64,000 nucleotides of DNA from Tetrahymena thermophila SB210 (taxonomy: Eukaryota > Ciliophora > Oligohymenophorea > Hymenostomatida > Tetrahymenidae), in contig NW_002476161.1 in the NCBI RefSeq assembly GCF_000189635.1, positions 124,001 through 188,000 of the forward strand, written 5' to 3'. The position numbers were made by a program, and so were the translations under genes. Every line of letters begins with the position of its first letter. Position 1 is the first letter of the stretch. Positions 24,426-37,849 of this stretch are shown here, one piece after another. The notes under the pieces were generated by a model. That model made no database searches and had not been told where the DNA came from. It saw only the letters and a program-made list of their open reading frames with translations.

Positions 24426-25132
24426 ATGTAAGATTGGTATGAAAGAATCTATTCACAAAATTTTAATGAATCAGATAAAAATATATTTGGGATATTGTAA
24501 TTAGTTTAATTAACCAAATGTTGACTATAGTACTAGATTGTAATTCGTGGTTAAAAACTATGTTCTTTTCATAAAATTGTATAGCCAGCCGAAAATAATT
24601 AAGAATTTCAAATTTATAAAAATTAGGTAAAAATTAAATATTTATTGAGATAACCAAGCTGAATATAAGATCAGAAAATTCATATTACTAAATTTCACTT
24701 ATTTCAAGCTTTTGTTTAGCTGAATTGATGGAATCGAAAATAGAAGATTTATTTTAGTTCTTTTAATAGCAAAAATAAATGAACTTTAATTATTTTTAAA
24801 TAAAATTTGTATAGGAGAATTATTTTAGTGTATTAATAGAAGTGAAAAGAACTTTACATGATCTAAATATAATACAATACAGTACAATAGATTTAAGGCA
24901 TAATTCTAATATAATAGTAAAAAATAGATAAATAGATAGACAAATTATAAGTTGATTTGATAAGAAATATCTATATATATACATTATATTAATTTTGCTT
25001 AATTTTCTATACTCTTTTATTATTTTTTTCCAAACAGTGGCAAGCATTAATATCTAAATGCAAAGACAAATTCTATTTCGTTTTTTTTTTTTTTGAAAAA
25101 TTGATTTCTTTCTTTTTTCTTAGCTTGCTTGA
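24426..25132 (+). CDS. Candidate small five-exon gene, unknown
   Basis: A tentative gene built from exons 24426-24496, 24537-24626, 24670-24916, 25038-25079 and 25124-25132, 152 residues. Support is indirect: each junction is GT..AG, the fourth exon follows a strong T-rich tract ending CAG (25023-25037), and the joined protein has ordinary composition (MQDWYERIYSQNFNESDKN at the start, AELMESKIEDLFQFFQQQ and VLIEVKRTLHDL in the middle). Two introns of 40-43 nt are shorter than most here, and open length alone proves little when TGA is the only stop. No family recognised. Confidence 0.33.
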
Positions 25133-25583
25133 TTAAAATTTAAATTTATTTGTTGCCTAAATATAGAATAGTGTTGATTGATTATCTGTATGTAAGAGAG
25201 TTATAAATAATTAGTTGTGCTATATATGATATAAATTAGATTAGATATTGAAATAGTGAGAAAATTTATATATTATTACCATTAATTTATATATTAAATT
25301 TGTTAATTTAATCAAGCGAATTTGATTTGGGATGTTTGTTTGTTTGTTTATTTATTTGTTATTTTGTTTGAAGATTATTATTGTTTTTAAAATGATGTTT
25401 TTTTTACTCAAGTGAATAGAATTAGAATTAGTTTTAAGAGTATTTTCATTAACTAAGTATATATTTATTAGCTGCAGTTTTATTTTTTTTTATAAGACTC
25501 CAATTTTGTTAAATTAGTGGTATTTGCCTTACTTAACTTTAGGTTGGTAACTTTTTACATAGAGAGACTAAATTTTTATATTT
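25133..25583. other. AT-rich region 3' of the PAK gene
   Basis: About 450 bases, T-rich on the plus strand, lying downstream of the minus-strand PAK stop. Contains TTTG/TTTA simple-sequence runs around 25335-25365. Nothing else supported. Confidence 0.55.
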
Positions 25584-28022
25584 TCAATTAGAATCAATAG
25601 GGTTTGCCTCTTAATCAAAATCAATCAGACTCTATTTAATATTTTTCTTTTATAGTAGCAGATCAGCAAGGAGAATTTTCGACTGATCTCTTGATTTACA
25701 GTGCTTTTAAATAAAAGGGTGGCTTATTAATTATTATGCAGTGGGCCTTTCTTGTGGGTCTATGTTGAGACATGTGCTAACGAAATCACAAGCTTCTTAA
25801 GAAAATTTAGTGGCGTCTAGTTTATGAGGCTTCTTCTTGGTGATATAATACATTGCTTTAGCTGGTTTATCTCTTATGTATGGTGGCTCTCCTTCGAGAA
25901 TTTCAATGCAAATTACACCTAGGCTCCTAAATTAAAAATTTGTGCTTACAATTAAAATATCTTTATAAAATTTGGTAAGAAAATTCGTTTTCGTAATTAA
26001 TAGAACAAATTGAAGAAAACAAAATTAAATTAAAATAATTACCATATATCCACTTTTTACGAATAATCTTTTCTCAAAATTAATTCTGGTGCCATCCAAG
26101 CAGGGGTTCCGACTTAAGATTTTTTGGAAAAGTGTTCTCTTGTAAGCTAAGTTGCGAAACCGAAATCGGCAATTTTGACATCTCCATTCTAATTGAGAAG
26201 AATGTTGTCTGATTTTAAATCTCTGTGTATTTAGTTAGTTCTATGAATAAAAAAGAGTCCAAACAGTATTTATTCGCAAATATATGAAGCCATCTGCTCA
26301 GAGAGGAAACTAAAATTACCATAAATTAGCTCAGTGAGAGAACCAGCGTTCATATATTCAATAGCCATAAAAATAACATCCATATAAATGTAAGATTTGT
26401 AGTATTATACAATATTATTATTTTTGCTTTCATTCATGAGCAGAATTTCCATTTTAGTCTTCTCGATTTAGTCAGGATTGAGCATTCGAATGACTCTCAT
26501 AGCACATTCTTAACCTGTTTGTTTGTTTTTACATCTGTAAACCTTTTTAAGAAAATAATAGAAAATTAATAAAATGTACTAGCTGATTTGTTAGTAAGTA
26601 AGCTAAATAGTATTTATTCTGTATCCAAAGAACAAATGAAATTAAATCTGATTTTTGTGATGTGTATTTCATTTAAACTTTCATTTAGATTTATTTATTT
26701 AATTGTTTACCTTGCAAGTGGCCCCTTTTCCAATTTAAGATAAGAAGTCGTAATGATTCGAAGGGTCGTTTTCTTCTATTTATATCTTAATTTTTTATAC
26801 ATAAAAAAGTTATAATAATATTAAAAAAAAATATAAATTTGATCAATAATTTATTAATTTATTATTATTTTTTTTCAGTTTACACATTTAGTAAAAGCTA
26901 TCTGTAAAAATTAACTTTTAATTTACAATTAAAAAAGAAATTAATAAGTATGCATTTTATGATCTTTTTTATTAGCATTGATTCGCACTCATTTCAATCG
27001 ATTTTTGTAGACCAATTATTAACTTATAAATTTCTACTTAAAAATTTAACATTAAATTAAAATCACATTAGTAGTAGTAAATTATTAATTTAGCTAAATT
27101 ATTTAAATTTAGCATTCAAATATAGTGGATTTATTCTTTAAGTAGTCTATTTTGATAATTCATCAATCCAAATTCTTTTATCTCTTTTATCAAATATTCT
27201 CTCAAACTTTTTTTTCTCGCATACTTTTTTAATCATTTTCTCAATTAAATTATATCAATTAATCTATCTATATATCTTTCTTTTTTCACTCTTTTGAATC
27301 ATTTAATTATACTTTTATGGCATAAATATTTGTATCATTTTTTCTTTTGAATCATCATTAATCAAATGTAAAGTAATCCGCAAAATTATAATAATCTTTA
27401 ATGAATATTAATCTTCTTTAATGTGATTCAACTTTTTCATGTTGTCAAAAAGTAAAATTTAGTTTGCGTGAATAAAAAACTGAATATATTAAATAGGTTT
27501 TTGAGTATAAAAAATAATATTTTTTACATTTTCAGCTCGCTTATTGAATTCATATTCACTAAGTCTTTCCTTGTTTGGCTAATCATTCTATATAATATAC
27601 TCAACTAAATCTTTGTAATCTTGAAAGCTAGGTTATTAGATAGCTTTGGATTACTCATTTTCCCTCACTATCTCATCCCATTCCTATGTAATCTTCTCTG
27701 CAGTGTATTAGGAAGAGTATAAAGGGCTATAGTTTGTTTCGGGAGTCAAAGAAACGCCTGTAATCAGGTCTATAATTTCTTTAGGCAATTTGCTTGCCCG
27801 CACAGATTTAGGGAAGTTTTTAGTGACTATAGTTTTCTTGCGATCATAGTTAATTTTCAAGTTATACTAAGTCCATTCTTATGGCATCCCAATATATTAC
27901 CCTGTTTTTGGATCCAGTTATATAGATATATGTCTCTTTACATTAAAAGGTTAATTCTCTTGTATATTAATAATATCATTAGTTTTACTTTTGCTACGAT
28001 TTTTTGCTTTAGAATTTCCCAT
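25584..28022 (-). CDS. p21-activated kinase (PAK, STE20 family) with CRIB domain
   Basis: Minus-strand gene with exons 28022-27528, 26785-26711, 26542-26043 and 25926-25584, 470 residues. MGNSK at the start is a possible N-myristoylation signal. Residues 25-50 (PFNVKRHISIQLDPKTGQYIGMPQEW in outline) match the CRIB/p21-binding motif, with the conserved His31, Thr40-Gly41 and Trp50. The kinase domain starts about residue 178 (IGKGATCKVY), with AMRVI lysine-equivalent replaced by Arg after Met, HRDLKSDNIL, ADFGFA, GTPAWMAPE, and SLGVICIEILEGEPPY, all PAK-like. PAKs act downstream of Rac/Cdc42 GTPases on cytoskeleton and polarity. The 742-nt intron between the CRIB and kinase exons is unusually long and could hide another exon. 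The AMRVI reading is worth checking, since PAKs normally have Lys there. Confidence 0.88.
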
Positions 28023-30807
28023 ATATTTTTTTAAGTATTACAAATCAAAGGCCAAATTATTTAAGAAGGATCTTTCTTTCTAACTCTTTCTTGTAATCAA
28101 AATCAAAAATATATTTAATTCAATAATTGAATTTCTTAATAATTTAATTAGATCCTTATTAAGGGATTCACTTAGCTATTTATTATTTATACGAATCTAT
28201 TAATAACAGACAGACGATAATTAATCAATCTACAGAATGATGGAGAGAAATAAATAAATAAATATTTTATTCAGCAATATTGACAAATGTTTAAATGCAC
28301 AATAACAAAGCTTGCTCTCTCTCTCTATTTCCCTTTGCGTGAAAATCCTTTTTTGAATTAGTGAGATTGTTCAAAAAATATTGAATTACTGTTTCTCAAA
28401 TAATTCACTCTAAAAAGGTATTTAATTACAAATTACTTTCTTTTACTTTTTTTAGAGTTGACTTTTCTTTTTTCTTTCTTTTTTTTATTTATTTCAGATT
28501 TGATTGTTTTTAGGTAGTACAAGCAAAAAAACAAAGAAAGCTATTTTTTCTAAATCGATTTCTTAAAAGGCATTCTATCACAATCTAAGAATTTGCAAAC
28601 AAACAAAAATTAAAATTCATTGGTGTAGGTATTTCGATGAGTTGATTGTGGCTAAAAAGATTTATCAAAATCTGAAAAATAACTAAATTTTATAGATTCA
28701 AAATTACAATTATAAATATACACTTTTAATAAGCTCGAATCAATTTATTAATAGGAAATACTAAACTTAATTGCTTCAACTCCTCACATATATCTGATTT
28801 AATCTAATATCTTTATTTTATCTTTGCAAATACTTTCATCAAAAAAATGTATATCACATCAAAATATAACACTTATCTGCTTTTAGTCTTACCATATATA
28901 TCAAAATAATTTATTTGATCACTCAAGAAATAAAAAAGGAAAGCTAATTAATGTATTTTTAAAATTTAAATTATCACAATTTTTATGTTTTTAAATAAAC
29001 CTTAAAATCATGAATACCCCCACCATCTCATAAATATCTATCTTAATGATATTTTTAAACACGTACAAATATAAAGATTATTTAAACTCATTTTTAATTC
29101 ATTTTCAATGTAAGATTAAATCCATGAGATTACTACAACAAATAGAAATTAATTTTTTTGATATTCGCTGAATAATCTAATGTAATTTAATTATTAAATT
29201 ACTTAGAAGAATATAATCTTTAAATGTAAAAACTAACATCACCAATTTAATATTTTTAGTCTCTTACTGTGATTATCTTCTACTATTTATATTATAAGCA
29301 TCTTTACATTATAAACAAATTTGAATTAAATGTAATTTCATTATAATTTCAATTCGTAGAAGAATCGAACTAAGAAATTTGAAAACCAAATTTATTCCAG
29401 ACTTCCTAAATTTCAATCTATTTAAATTTTTTTTTGCCTTAATTTTGACAAGTTAGATTTACTTTAAAACAATTTTCCCCTTAATTTTCAATTTTTACTA
29501 AACTTCTTTTCGTTTTTTTGATTGTAATCAATCATAATATCCATCTTAACAAAAAATGTTTATTTGAGTCTAGTATGGTTTAAAATATGAAATATTGAGT
29601 ATAATCTGCATATTTTATTCAACGATTAAAAAATTATGTTAATGATTTAAATATTTTTGTCTGCTTTATTTCAATCAACTTATTTTTTAATTAGTTGATA
29701 AAATAAATATCTATTTGCTTTATTAATTTAATTACTCAACTGTTCATGAAAATTTCCATTAAAATTTGATAATTTAAATCACTAAAATTTTGAAATTTAA
29801 ATAAAATTTAGTACTCATCATTTAATTGATTCATTAAAAAATTGTTTAGACATTTCTCTCTTCTATAAATTTATTTCTGAAAAAATAGCCAAAAATGATT
29901 AAAAAATATAGCAAAATTAAAAGCAAACACAGCTTTAATGATAATATCATTGTATATTATTTGTGAAAACTAAATTAGTAGCATTTTTAAATAAATTTTT
30001 CTATTTTTGTAATTTTAGCAAATAAATCCCATAAGTAAGATAAATAAGGAAAAATATGCCAAGAAAAGTTTATAAAAATTACCTAATTTTTTTTCATGCT
30101 TCCAACAACAAATATTTCTTCATAATAAGTAAAGTATAATTATCTTTCAGTTTATTAGGTATTTAATAGCAAATATTATTTGAAAATCATAATTAAAATG
30201 GCTAATTTCAATTATATTTTTAATGTAAGATAAATTAAATTACAAAACAGAGATTTTTGTTTTTATAAACAATTATCAGAAAAGTTCTAAAAAGAATTTT
30301 ATAAATTCATTTACATTCTAGTGGCATTTAAACAAAGCAAGTATATCATAGTGTAAAAAAACTATAAAACGTGTGCTGCATATTTAAAAAGATTAATTTT
30401 CTATCTAATGGGCTATTCATATTATCCATAATTCATTCTACATTCAATAAACTTTTATGCTAAAAAATACAAAATAATGATTCAACATAAATTATCAGAA
30501 ATTTTTATTAAATTTTCAGCTAAATTCTTTTAATATTTTTTATTTTAGTTGGTTTTATAAGAAAAATTCATTTAAAGCGATAGATTTTTGAGCTTTAAAT
30601 TAAACAAAAATAGTTTCAAGAAAATTGCATCCAAATTCAATTTAACTTTATCCATCTATTTTGTAGATAAATAAATTTAATATTTCTAGTAACATCAAAT
30701 TAAATGCAACAAAAATAAATTGATTTGTTTACATAGAACATTTTATGATTTTCTAAGCAAGTAAGCTTTCATAAAAATAATTGAAAAAATTAAAAATTGT
30801 AACAAAA
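28023..30807. other. Long AT-rich gap upstream of PAK
   Basis: About 2.8 kb. Contains the PAK promoter side near 28023, a CT dinucleotide run (about 28316-28325), and otherwise AT-rich sequence. The string ATACCCCCACCAT near 29017 resembles one near 20752. No gene recognised on either strand. Confidence 0.5.
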
Positions 30808-31136
30808 ATGTCTAATTAAAAATAAGCAAAGAAAAATCTTGAAAAGTTTCCTTAATATTCAGAAAAAGCATAATCAAGAATGAATAAAAAATAAAATGTT
30901 TAAAGTAAAGAAATTTATAAATAATTTATAATTTGTTTAAAAGAATTTTAAAGTAAGTTTTCAGATAATACAAATAATATTTAGTTATATATATTTTTTA
31001 TGAAAGGATATGTGCTTTCTGTATTAAATAAATTTAAATTAGCTTTATAATCATTCAATTCTAAAAATAAATGTTGATTTTATATTTCTTAATCATTTTT
31101 AGATGAACAAAATTTAAATATTTTAGATCTAATTTT
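30808..31136 (+). pseudogene. Candidate decayed or mis-split TPR-like gene fragment
   Basis: From ATG 30808 an open frame of 89 codons reads like protein (MSNQKQAKKNLEKFPQYSEK at the start) and contains a TPR-like helix pair, FFMKGYVLSVLNKFKLALQSFN. TGA at 31075-31077 then interrupts it, yet the same frame continues with DEQNLNIL at about 31102, the sort of sequence that follows such a TPR helix. A 30-nt GT..AG segment (31073-31102 region) could remove the stop, but it is shorter than other introns here. Either a broken gene or one whose introns I have not resolved. Confidence 0.3.
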
Positions 31137-31859
31137 AGTTAATAAATTTTTCATATAATTTTAAAATTTAATAAATCAAATAACCTTATTTTGGATAAAT
31201 ATCAAGTTAAATTATTAATTGCTATTAAAACCTTCAAATCTAAATATAAAAAAATAAATATTTAAAAACATTTTTATTTGTTTAAAATTAATTTAAAATA
31301 TTTATTAATAATTTTTTTAATCAAAATAAAGTTTTTGCTTTAACAAATGTTTGAATTTTAAATAAAAGTACACAAAAAGAGAAAATGCATCTTATTCTGT
31401 AAGACTTTATAATATCTTTTTTTTAATTAATAAGCTTTGATTTCAAAAGCAATAAAATAATAATTTTATACCATATATTCTCATTTATTAAAACCTACCA
31501 AAAAATTTTTCTCTCAGAATAGGCCTTAATTATCTATTATCGCTAAATTTTTAATACAAACTTTTTGGATTATGTTTAATGAGAATTTACATATTATTTA
31601 TTTTAGGACTATTAAAATTAAAACTATTTCTATAAATTATTCTTAATACAAAAAAATAAAAATAAATGAAAAAAATTAATTTTAAATCAAATTGTTCATA
31701 AAAAATATATGATTTAGAATATTTATTTGAATTTTTTTAAAAAAAATAATAAATTCAAAATTTATTGTATTTCATTCAAAATAATATCTTTACTCTCATT
31801 ATATTTTAATTACTCTTATTTGATCATCGAAAATCTTACAATATAATAAAAATAATAAA
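31137..31859. other. Extremely AT-rich region
   Basis: About 720 bases with long A/T runs. One plus frame remains open for some 200 codons from the preceding fragment but its composition is what random AT-rich DNA gives. No feature supported. Confidence 0.5.
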
Positions 31860-32524
31860 ATGAAGCTTAACTTTATTGATAAAAAATTTTGGATGATAAT
31901 TGGAGTAATGTTTTCATGCTATATCTAGATTTATAAAAATAGAATTTTTTATCTTAGTTTATGCTTTTGGTGTCATCAAAAAATAATAATTTTGCTATCA
32001 TTATTACCATATAGATATTAATTAGGATTGGAAGTATATTTATTTATTTTCATAAAGACGAATTGAAATTAGATAAAAGATTTTCAATATTGAAATAATA
32101 AGATTTCAAATGTATTAAAGATTTATATAAGTATTTCTTAATGCATGTTTTGATTGAGAAAGGAAAGGAATATATATTTTATGTGATTTGTATTGCAAGC
32201 TTTGTTATTTTATTTTAGTGTATAAAAATCAATATAAACTTTCATACTATGCCAAATTTAAGTGCATTAATGTATTTATTTATATATTTATTTTATTTTA
32301 TTAGGTTAATCATTATTGTTCAGAGCAGTTAGGACCCCAGTTGCATTACCAAATTTGGAGATATTATGAGTTAGATTGGGCATTCTTTTACCATTCGTTT
32401 TTCTTACCGTGACCACAATAGTAGAAGGAGTCAGGAAGAAGATCATCAGCTTGAGCAGTTTCGAACCAGCTCCAGAAACCTTAGCAGTTAGAGTCATCTT
32501 GAGAGTACTTGTCAAAAGCGTTGA
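31860..32524 (+). CDS. Candidate membrane protein; 3' end overlaps an antisense gene
   Basis: Exon 31860-31904, a 53-nt intron, then an open frame from 31958. The spliced start (MKLNFIDKKFWMIIG joined to FMLLVSS) gives a hydrophobic segment, then IITIQILIRIGSIFIYFHKDEL, a charged stretch, and EYIFYVICIASFVILF. This looks like a fragment of a multipass ciliate membrane protein. The frame stays open to TGA 32522-32524, which would overlap the confident minus-strand gene at 32310-32735 by about 215 bases. True coding probably ends before 32310 or the locus is a truncated gene. No family assigned. Confidence 0.35.
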
Positions 32525-32735
32525 AAGCAGCAACGCAATCATCAGTAGTGCATTCAGCAACGGGGCAAGCATTTCTGCAAACTTCGTGGTTGTAAACAGT
32601 CCATCTTTTATCAGCAGTGGGAGGGTGATAGTCCTTGTCATGAGGACGATGATGATGGCTCCACCAGAAAAGCAAGAGTAAGACAGCAAAGCAGATAATT
32701 CCTGCAATTGAGTTAACAGCCTATTTAGGATTCAT
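32310..32735 (-). CDS. Small single-pass membrane protein with Cys/His-rich ectodomain
   Basis: A single exon of 141 residues on the minus strand, ATG at 32735 to TGA at 32310-32312. Residues about 10-25 are hydrophobic (IAGIICFAVLLLLFWW), followed by a His-rich stretch SHHHRPHDKDYH and then a soluble domain with eight cysteines, arranged CRNACPVAEC, DDC, SNC, YYCGHG and QCNWGPNC, a likely disulfide-bonded fold. Base composition is much richer in G/C than its flanks, with codons such as GCC, GAC, AAC and GGT, which in ciliates suggests high expression. No known family recognised. The 5' side (32740-32900) contains possible leader-intron signals (AAG|GTAAAT near 32890). Confidence 0.8.
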
Positions 32736-33613
32736 TTAATATGATTGTTTTACTTTTTTTTTAGAAGCTAATTTTTATAATTTGTATTAATTTATATCAC
32801 TTTCTGATTTCAATCTTAATAAGTAATAAGTATCAGAGCAATCATTTGTAAAAACACAAAAAAAATATATAAATTAGATAAAATTTACCTTTTAGTGGTT
32901 TTTAAAGTTGTATTGCTTGGATTTATTTTATGGCTGCAGATAAATTGAAATTAGGTTTATTATTTTCTTTCTCGCATAAAGCATACATTTTTCTACTTAA
33001 CTTGACTTCAAAAATTGTCAAAAATAGTAGAAAAATTTCGAAATAATCAAATTTATGTCATAAGCGTCATATCATGTGTCATGTTGAACTTAAAATATTT
33101 TTGAAAAACCTAAAAATAAGAGAATTCATTTTGCGAATTAAACTGAATTATCCAAAATTATTTTCAAATTACTTTAGAATGGTTCTAATGGATTTATTTA
33201 TTATAAATTTGTGGTTTTGATAAATATAAGATTGCTTTAAATTTATATCTCTCTTTAATTAAAATAAGTCTTACACTCAACCTATGATTTATCTTTAATA
33301 AAATTTGTTTAATATATTTTGTTAGATATTTATTTATTTAGCTTATTTTACTTAACAAAGGATAATTAATATTCAAATTAATTCTTTTATAAATATTTTT
33401 ACATTATAATAAAAATAAACAAAAAAGCAAACAGAAGTTGAGAAATACAAAAATGGTTTAAATATTTCGTTTGCATTTATTTATCTTAATTTACTTATTA
33501 AAAATACATCATAAAGTTTGAATTATATTTTTTCAAAATATTTGAATAAACTAAACAAATATGTAAAAAACATTGAAAATATTGACAATTTTCTTTTCAT
33601 TTTTAAAATTTTG
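32736..33613. other. Intergenic region between two minus-strand genes
   Basis: About 880 bases holding the promoter side of the small Cys-rich gene and the 3' UTR of the CPOX gene. AT-rich; no RNA gene or repeat recognised. Confidence 0.55.
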
Positions 33614-34919
<1,306 letters not shown>

Positions 34920-35283
34920 TAATTATCAAATTGCAATCTAAACTCTTTTCATTTTTCTTAATGTTCAATAAATAAATATATTACTAGAGCTTCTTCCTTT
35001 GATACATGTGTCTTTTTAGCCTTCTAATTAATAAAATGAATTTAAAAATAGCTAATATTTGTTTAGTTTTACTTTTTAAGGAGCCAAAAATTTAAGTAGT
35101 GATGATATCATCTTTTACTATCTTTACTTTTAGAATATTATTTATAAAATTTTAGTTTTAAAACTATGAATTATATAAATTAATGTTTATTAAAGTAATA
35201 TTTGAAAACCAAAAGATTTGCAGTATCTAAAGATTTCTTCCAGAAAATCTAAATTAAAGTAAATTTCTAAATAAACCTGGCAA

Positions 35284-35520
35284 ATGTCTTACATTTCTGA
35301 TGAAGAAATCAAAAAGCCTAGTTTTTAATAACCACAATTTGAAACAATAAAATCTTAAATAAATCCTAACTAGCATAAATATTTTATTATAATGATGTGA
35401 GTTATGATTCCATGTGAGTATTTTAGTATTCTTAACAGGTATTACAGCATATCGAAAGATAAATTTGTAAACATAAATCGTAATTAAAATGTAAAAACAT
35501 GTGTCATTTTATAAAAGTGA
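35284..35520 (+). CDS. Candidate small two-exon gene, unknown
   Basis: ATG 35284 opens a protein-like start (MSYISDEEIKKPSFQQPQFE). Exon 35284-35396, a 42-nt intron with a GTGAGT donor and an AACAG acceptor, and exon 35439-35520 give 64 residues ending at TGA 35518-35520. The length is too short to be convincing in one-stop AT-rich DNA. Lies upstream of CPOX, divergent from it. No family recognised. Confidence 0.3.
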
Positions 35521-36555
35521 AAATGTCTAACAATACAAATAAATTATATCCTTTTTTAAACATAACCAAATCTTTAACCCAAATTCAAACATACCCAATA
35601 AACTAATAAAATTTTTGCTAGTTTTTATTTTTCATCGATAGAATTAAGGATATTTATGTTTCATTTAATAAAATTTAATTAATCCATATATTAATTTTTA
35701 CGAATTAAAAATTTAAAAATATCAAATAAAAACTTTAAATTCTTGAATCAACTTATGTTTTTTCATCCAATTTTCAGATTACTATTTTTGATAAATAAAT
35801 GTACAAAATAAATATATTGAAAAATTAAGTAAATAAATTTCTTAAAAAGTTAATTTCAATTAAGCAAATTATTACTATTCAAAAATTATTATTTTATTGA
35901 TGTTATTTTCTTCTAAAGTTAGTATACAAATATTAAAAATCTTAAAATTATAGCTGTTTATTTCTTTTTGGGTAATAAACAGGATACTTTATAAATTTTA
36001 TAAGTTCATATGATAATATCATGATTTATTCAAATTAAAAATATAAAAAAATAATTAGATTCTTAATCAATTTATATTATTATTTAAAATTATTAGACCA
36101 TTTGGTACATATTAAAAATTTATGATAAATTACATAATATATAAAAAGTTTTTTTTAATATATTTTAATAATTTAGATTAAAATCATTGAGAAGCATTGC
36201 ATGTAATAATATTTATATTAAACTAATTAAAAAATACCAAAAAAATCCATAAAAATAACCTTAAATTTAAATTATTTGTTTCTTTTTAAATATTTTTTAT
36301 GATTTTAAAACAAAATGGATTTAAAATATTTAACCTTTTAATTCTTTATTCAATAATTTGATAAAAATAAGGCAAAATATTTATTTATTTTCATAATTTA
36401 AATCGGACATATTTATCAAATTGAATAAAGATTCTCTTTATCTATTATAATATTCTATTGTTTAATTTTAATCAAATTTTTGAAAAAAAGAAACATTAAA
36501 AAAATATTGAATTTAAAAATACTTACAAAATAATTAATTATATCTGAATATCAAA
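35521..36555. other. AT-rich intergenic region
   Basis: About 1 kb before the LRR gene, almost entirely A/T runs. No gene, RNA or repeat supported; it should carry the LRR gene's promoter near its right end. Confidence 0.55.
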
Positions 36556-37849
36556 ATGTTTACATTACCAAATGTAGATCAAAAGTTATAGGGTACATAA
36601 AAAGAAAAAATTGAAGTCTTGGATGACTTTGCAATGGCTCACTTCTTGAAAGAAGAAAATATAAAATAAGGTAAATGGAAGAATGTGCACAAAGTTTAAA
36701 TGAAAAATACTTAGATTACAGATCGCTCTCTTGAATTATTATGCTCAAATCCAGTTTGTGAATAGATTGAATAATTAGAGCTTTAAAATAACTTTTCTTC
36801 AATAACTGATAATTCATTGTAGATTCTAGCATATAGCCCTTATCTTACTAATTTAAAATATCTTGATTTAAGTGATAGCTTTATAACAGATGAAGGATTA
36901 TCAACTTTTGTATAAAGTAAAAATTCAAAATAATTAGAAACACTAATTTTGTATGGTAATGTGCAGGTAGGCTCAGATTCTTTGCGAAGCATCGCTCTTT
37001 CAAAGGAATGTAGAAATCTATAAGTACTTGATTTAAGATCTACATACATCAGTGATACAGGCTTTAAAGTAGAATTTTTAGCACATATATTAATTTAAAT
37101 AAACTATCATTAATTCTTTAGATAATAAATAAAATATCTAATATAAATAGGAATTTTGTGAAAGTTAAAACTTATAAAATTTAAGAATCTTAAATTTATC
37201 AATGAATATAGAGGCGATTACAGATGAAACTATAGTTTGTCTGAGTTTAAGCAAAAGAATAAAATCTGTAAAAATTTTAAATATTTAAAATTGGTTAAAA
37301 AATTTATAATATTATTAAAAGATAGAGCACTTGCTTTTGGCTAATTGTATGATTACTGATGAAGGTATTGAGGCATTATGTAAAAGTAGCAACTTTTCTA
37401 AATTAAAAGAGTTAGATATAAGCAACGATAGCAAAGATTTTAATTTGAATAAAATTACTGATAAAAGTTTGGAATATTTATCTGATACCACATTTATTTC
37501 AGAATTACAAAAGCTGAATCTCCGTGGATTGAAAGTTACATCATATGGCATTAATTACTTATCCAGATCATATAATTTCATGAATTTGTAATTTTTAAGA
37601 CTAAGTTAAAATGTTGGCATAACTGATAAAGCCATAGATTCTATTGTTTAAGGCTCAGTGAAGAATCTTAAATGCCTAAATAAGTTATATTTAAATGATA
37701 CTTCAGTTACAAAAGATGGAGTTAAATTTTTGATAAAATCAATTCCAAAAATAGATGTCATATATGATGATAGAATGTACATAGATTTAACAGAAGAAGA
37801 TGAAAATATTCAGAAAGTCTAACAAAATAAAAGCTTTAAATATAAATGA
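36556..37849 (+). CDS. Leucine-rich-repeat protein
   Basis: Three exons (36556-37068, 37151-37267, 37322-37849) with phase-0 introns of 82 and 54 nt, 385 residues. LRRs of the RI/cysteine-containing type cover about residues 50-360: LKYLDLSDSFITDEGLSTF, LQVLDLRSTYISDTGF, LRILNLSMNIEAITDETI, IEHLLLANCMITDEGIEAL, LKELDIS, LQKLNLRGLKVTSYGINYL, and NKLYLNDTSVTKDGVKFL. The (I/V)TDEG(I/L) spacing after each LxxLxL strand is typical of RNI-like repeats. Each exon junction falls inside a repeat and restores it exactly, which supports the splice sites. No F-box, kinase or membrane segment seen. Such proteins are binding scaffolds; the partner is unknown. Confidence 0.88.

Noticed and set aside
24820..25047. 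Minus-strand open frame rich in Ile/Tyr/Leu
   Set aside because: Lies opposite AT-rich sequence and the candidate plus-strand exons; nothing supports it as a gene.
28310..28330. CT dinucleotide run
   Set aside because: A short simple-sequence tract; no evidence of function.
32376..32681. Plus-strand open frame opposite the Cys-rich gene
   Set aside because: Antisense shadow of the 32310-32735 gene, open because that gene is richer in G/C; it lacks the composition of a ciliate protein.
32306..32707. 133-residue hydrophobic minus-strand frame
   Set aside because: Frame-shifted shadow of the same gene. The frame with conserved Cys/His spacing and a clean ATG-to-TGA span is the credible one.
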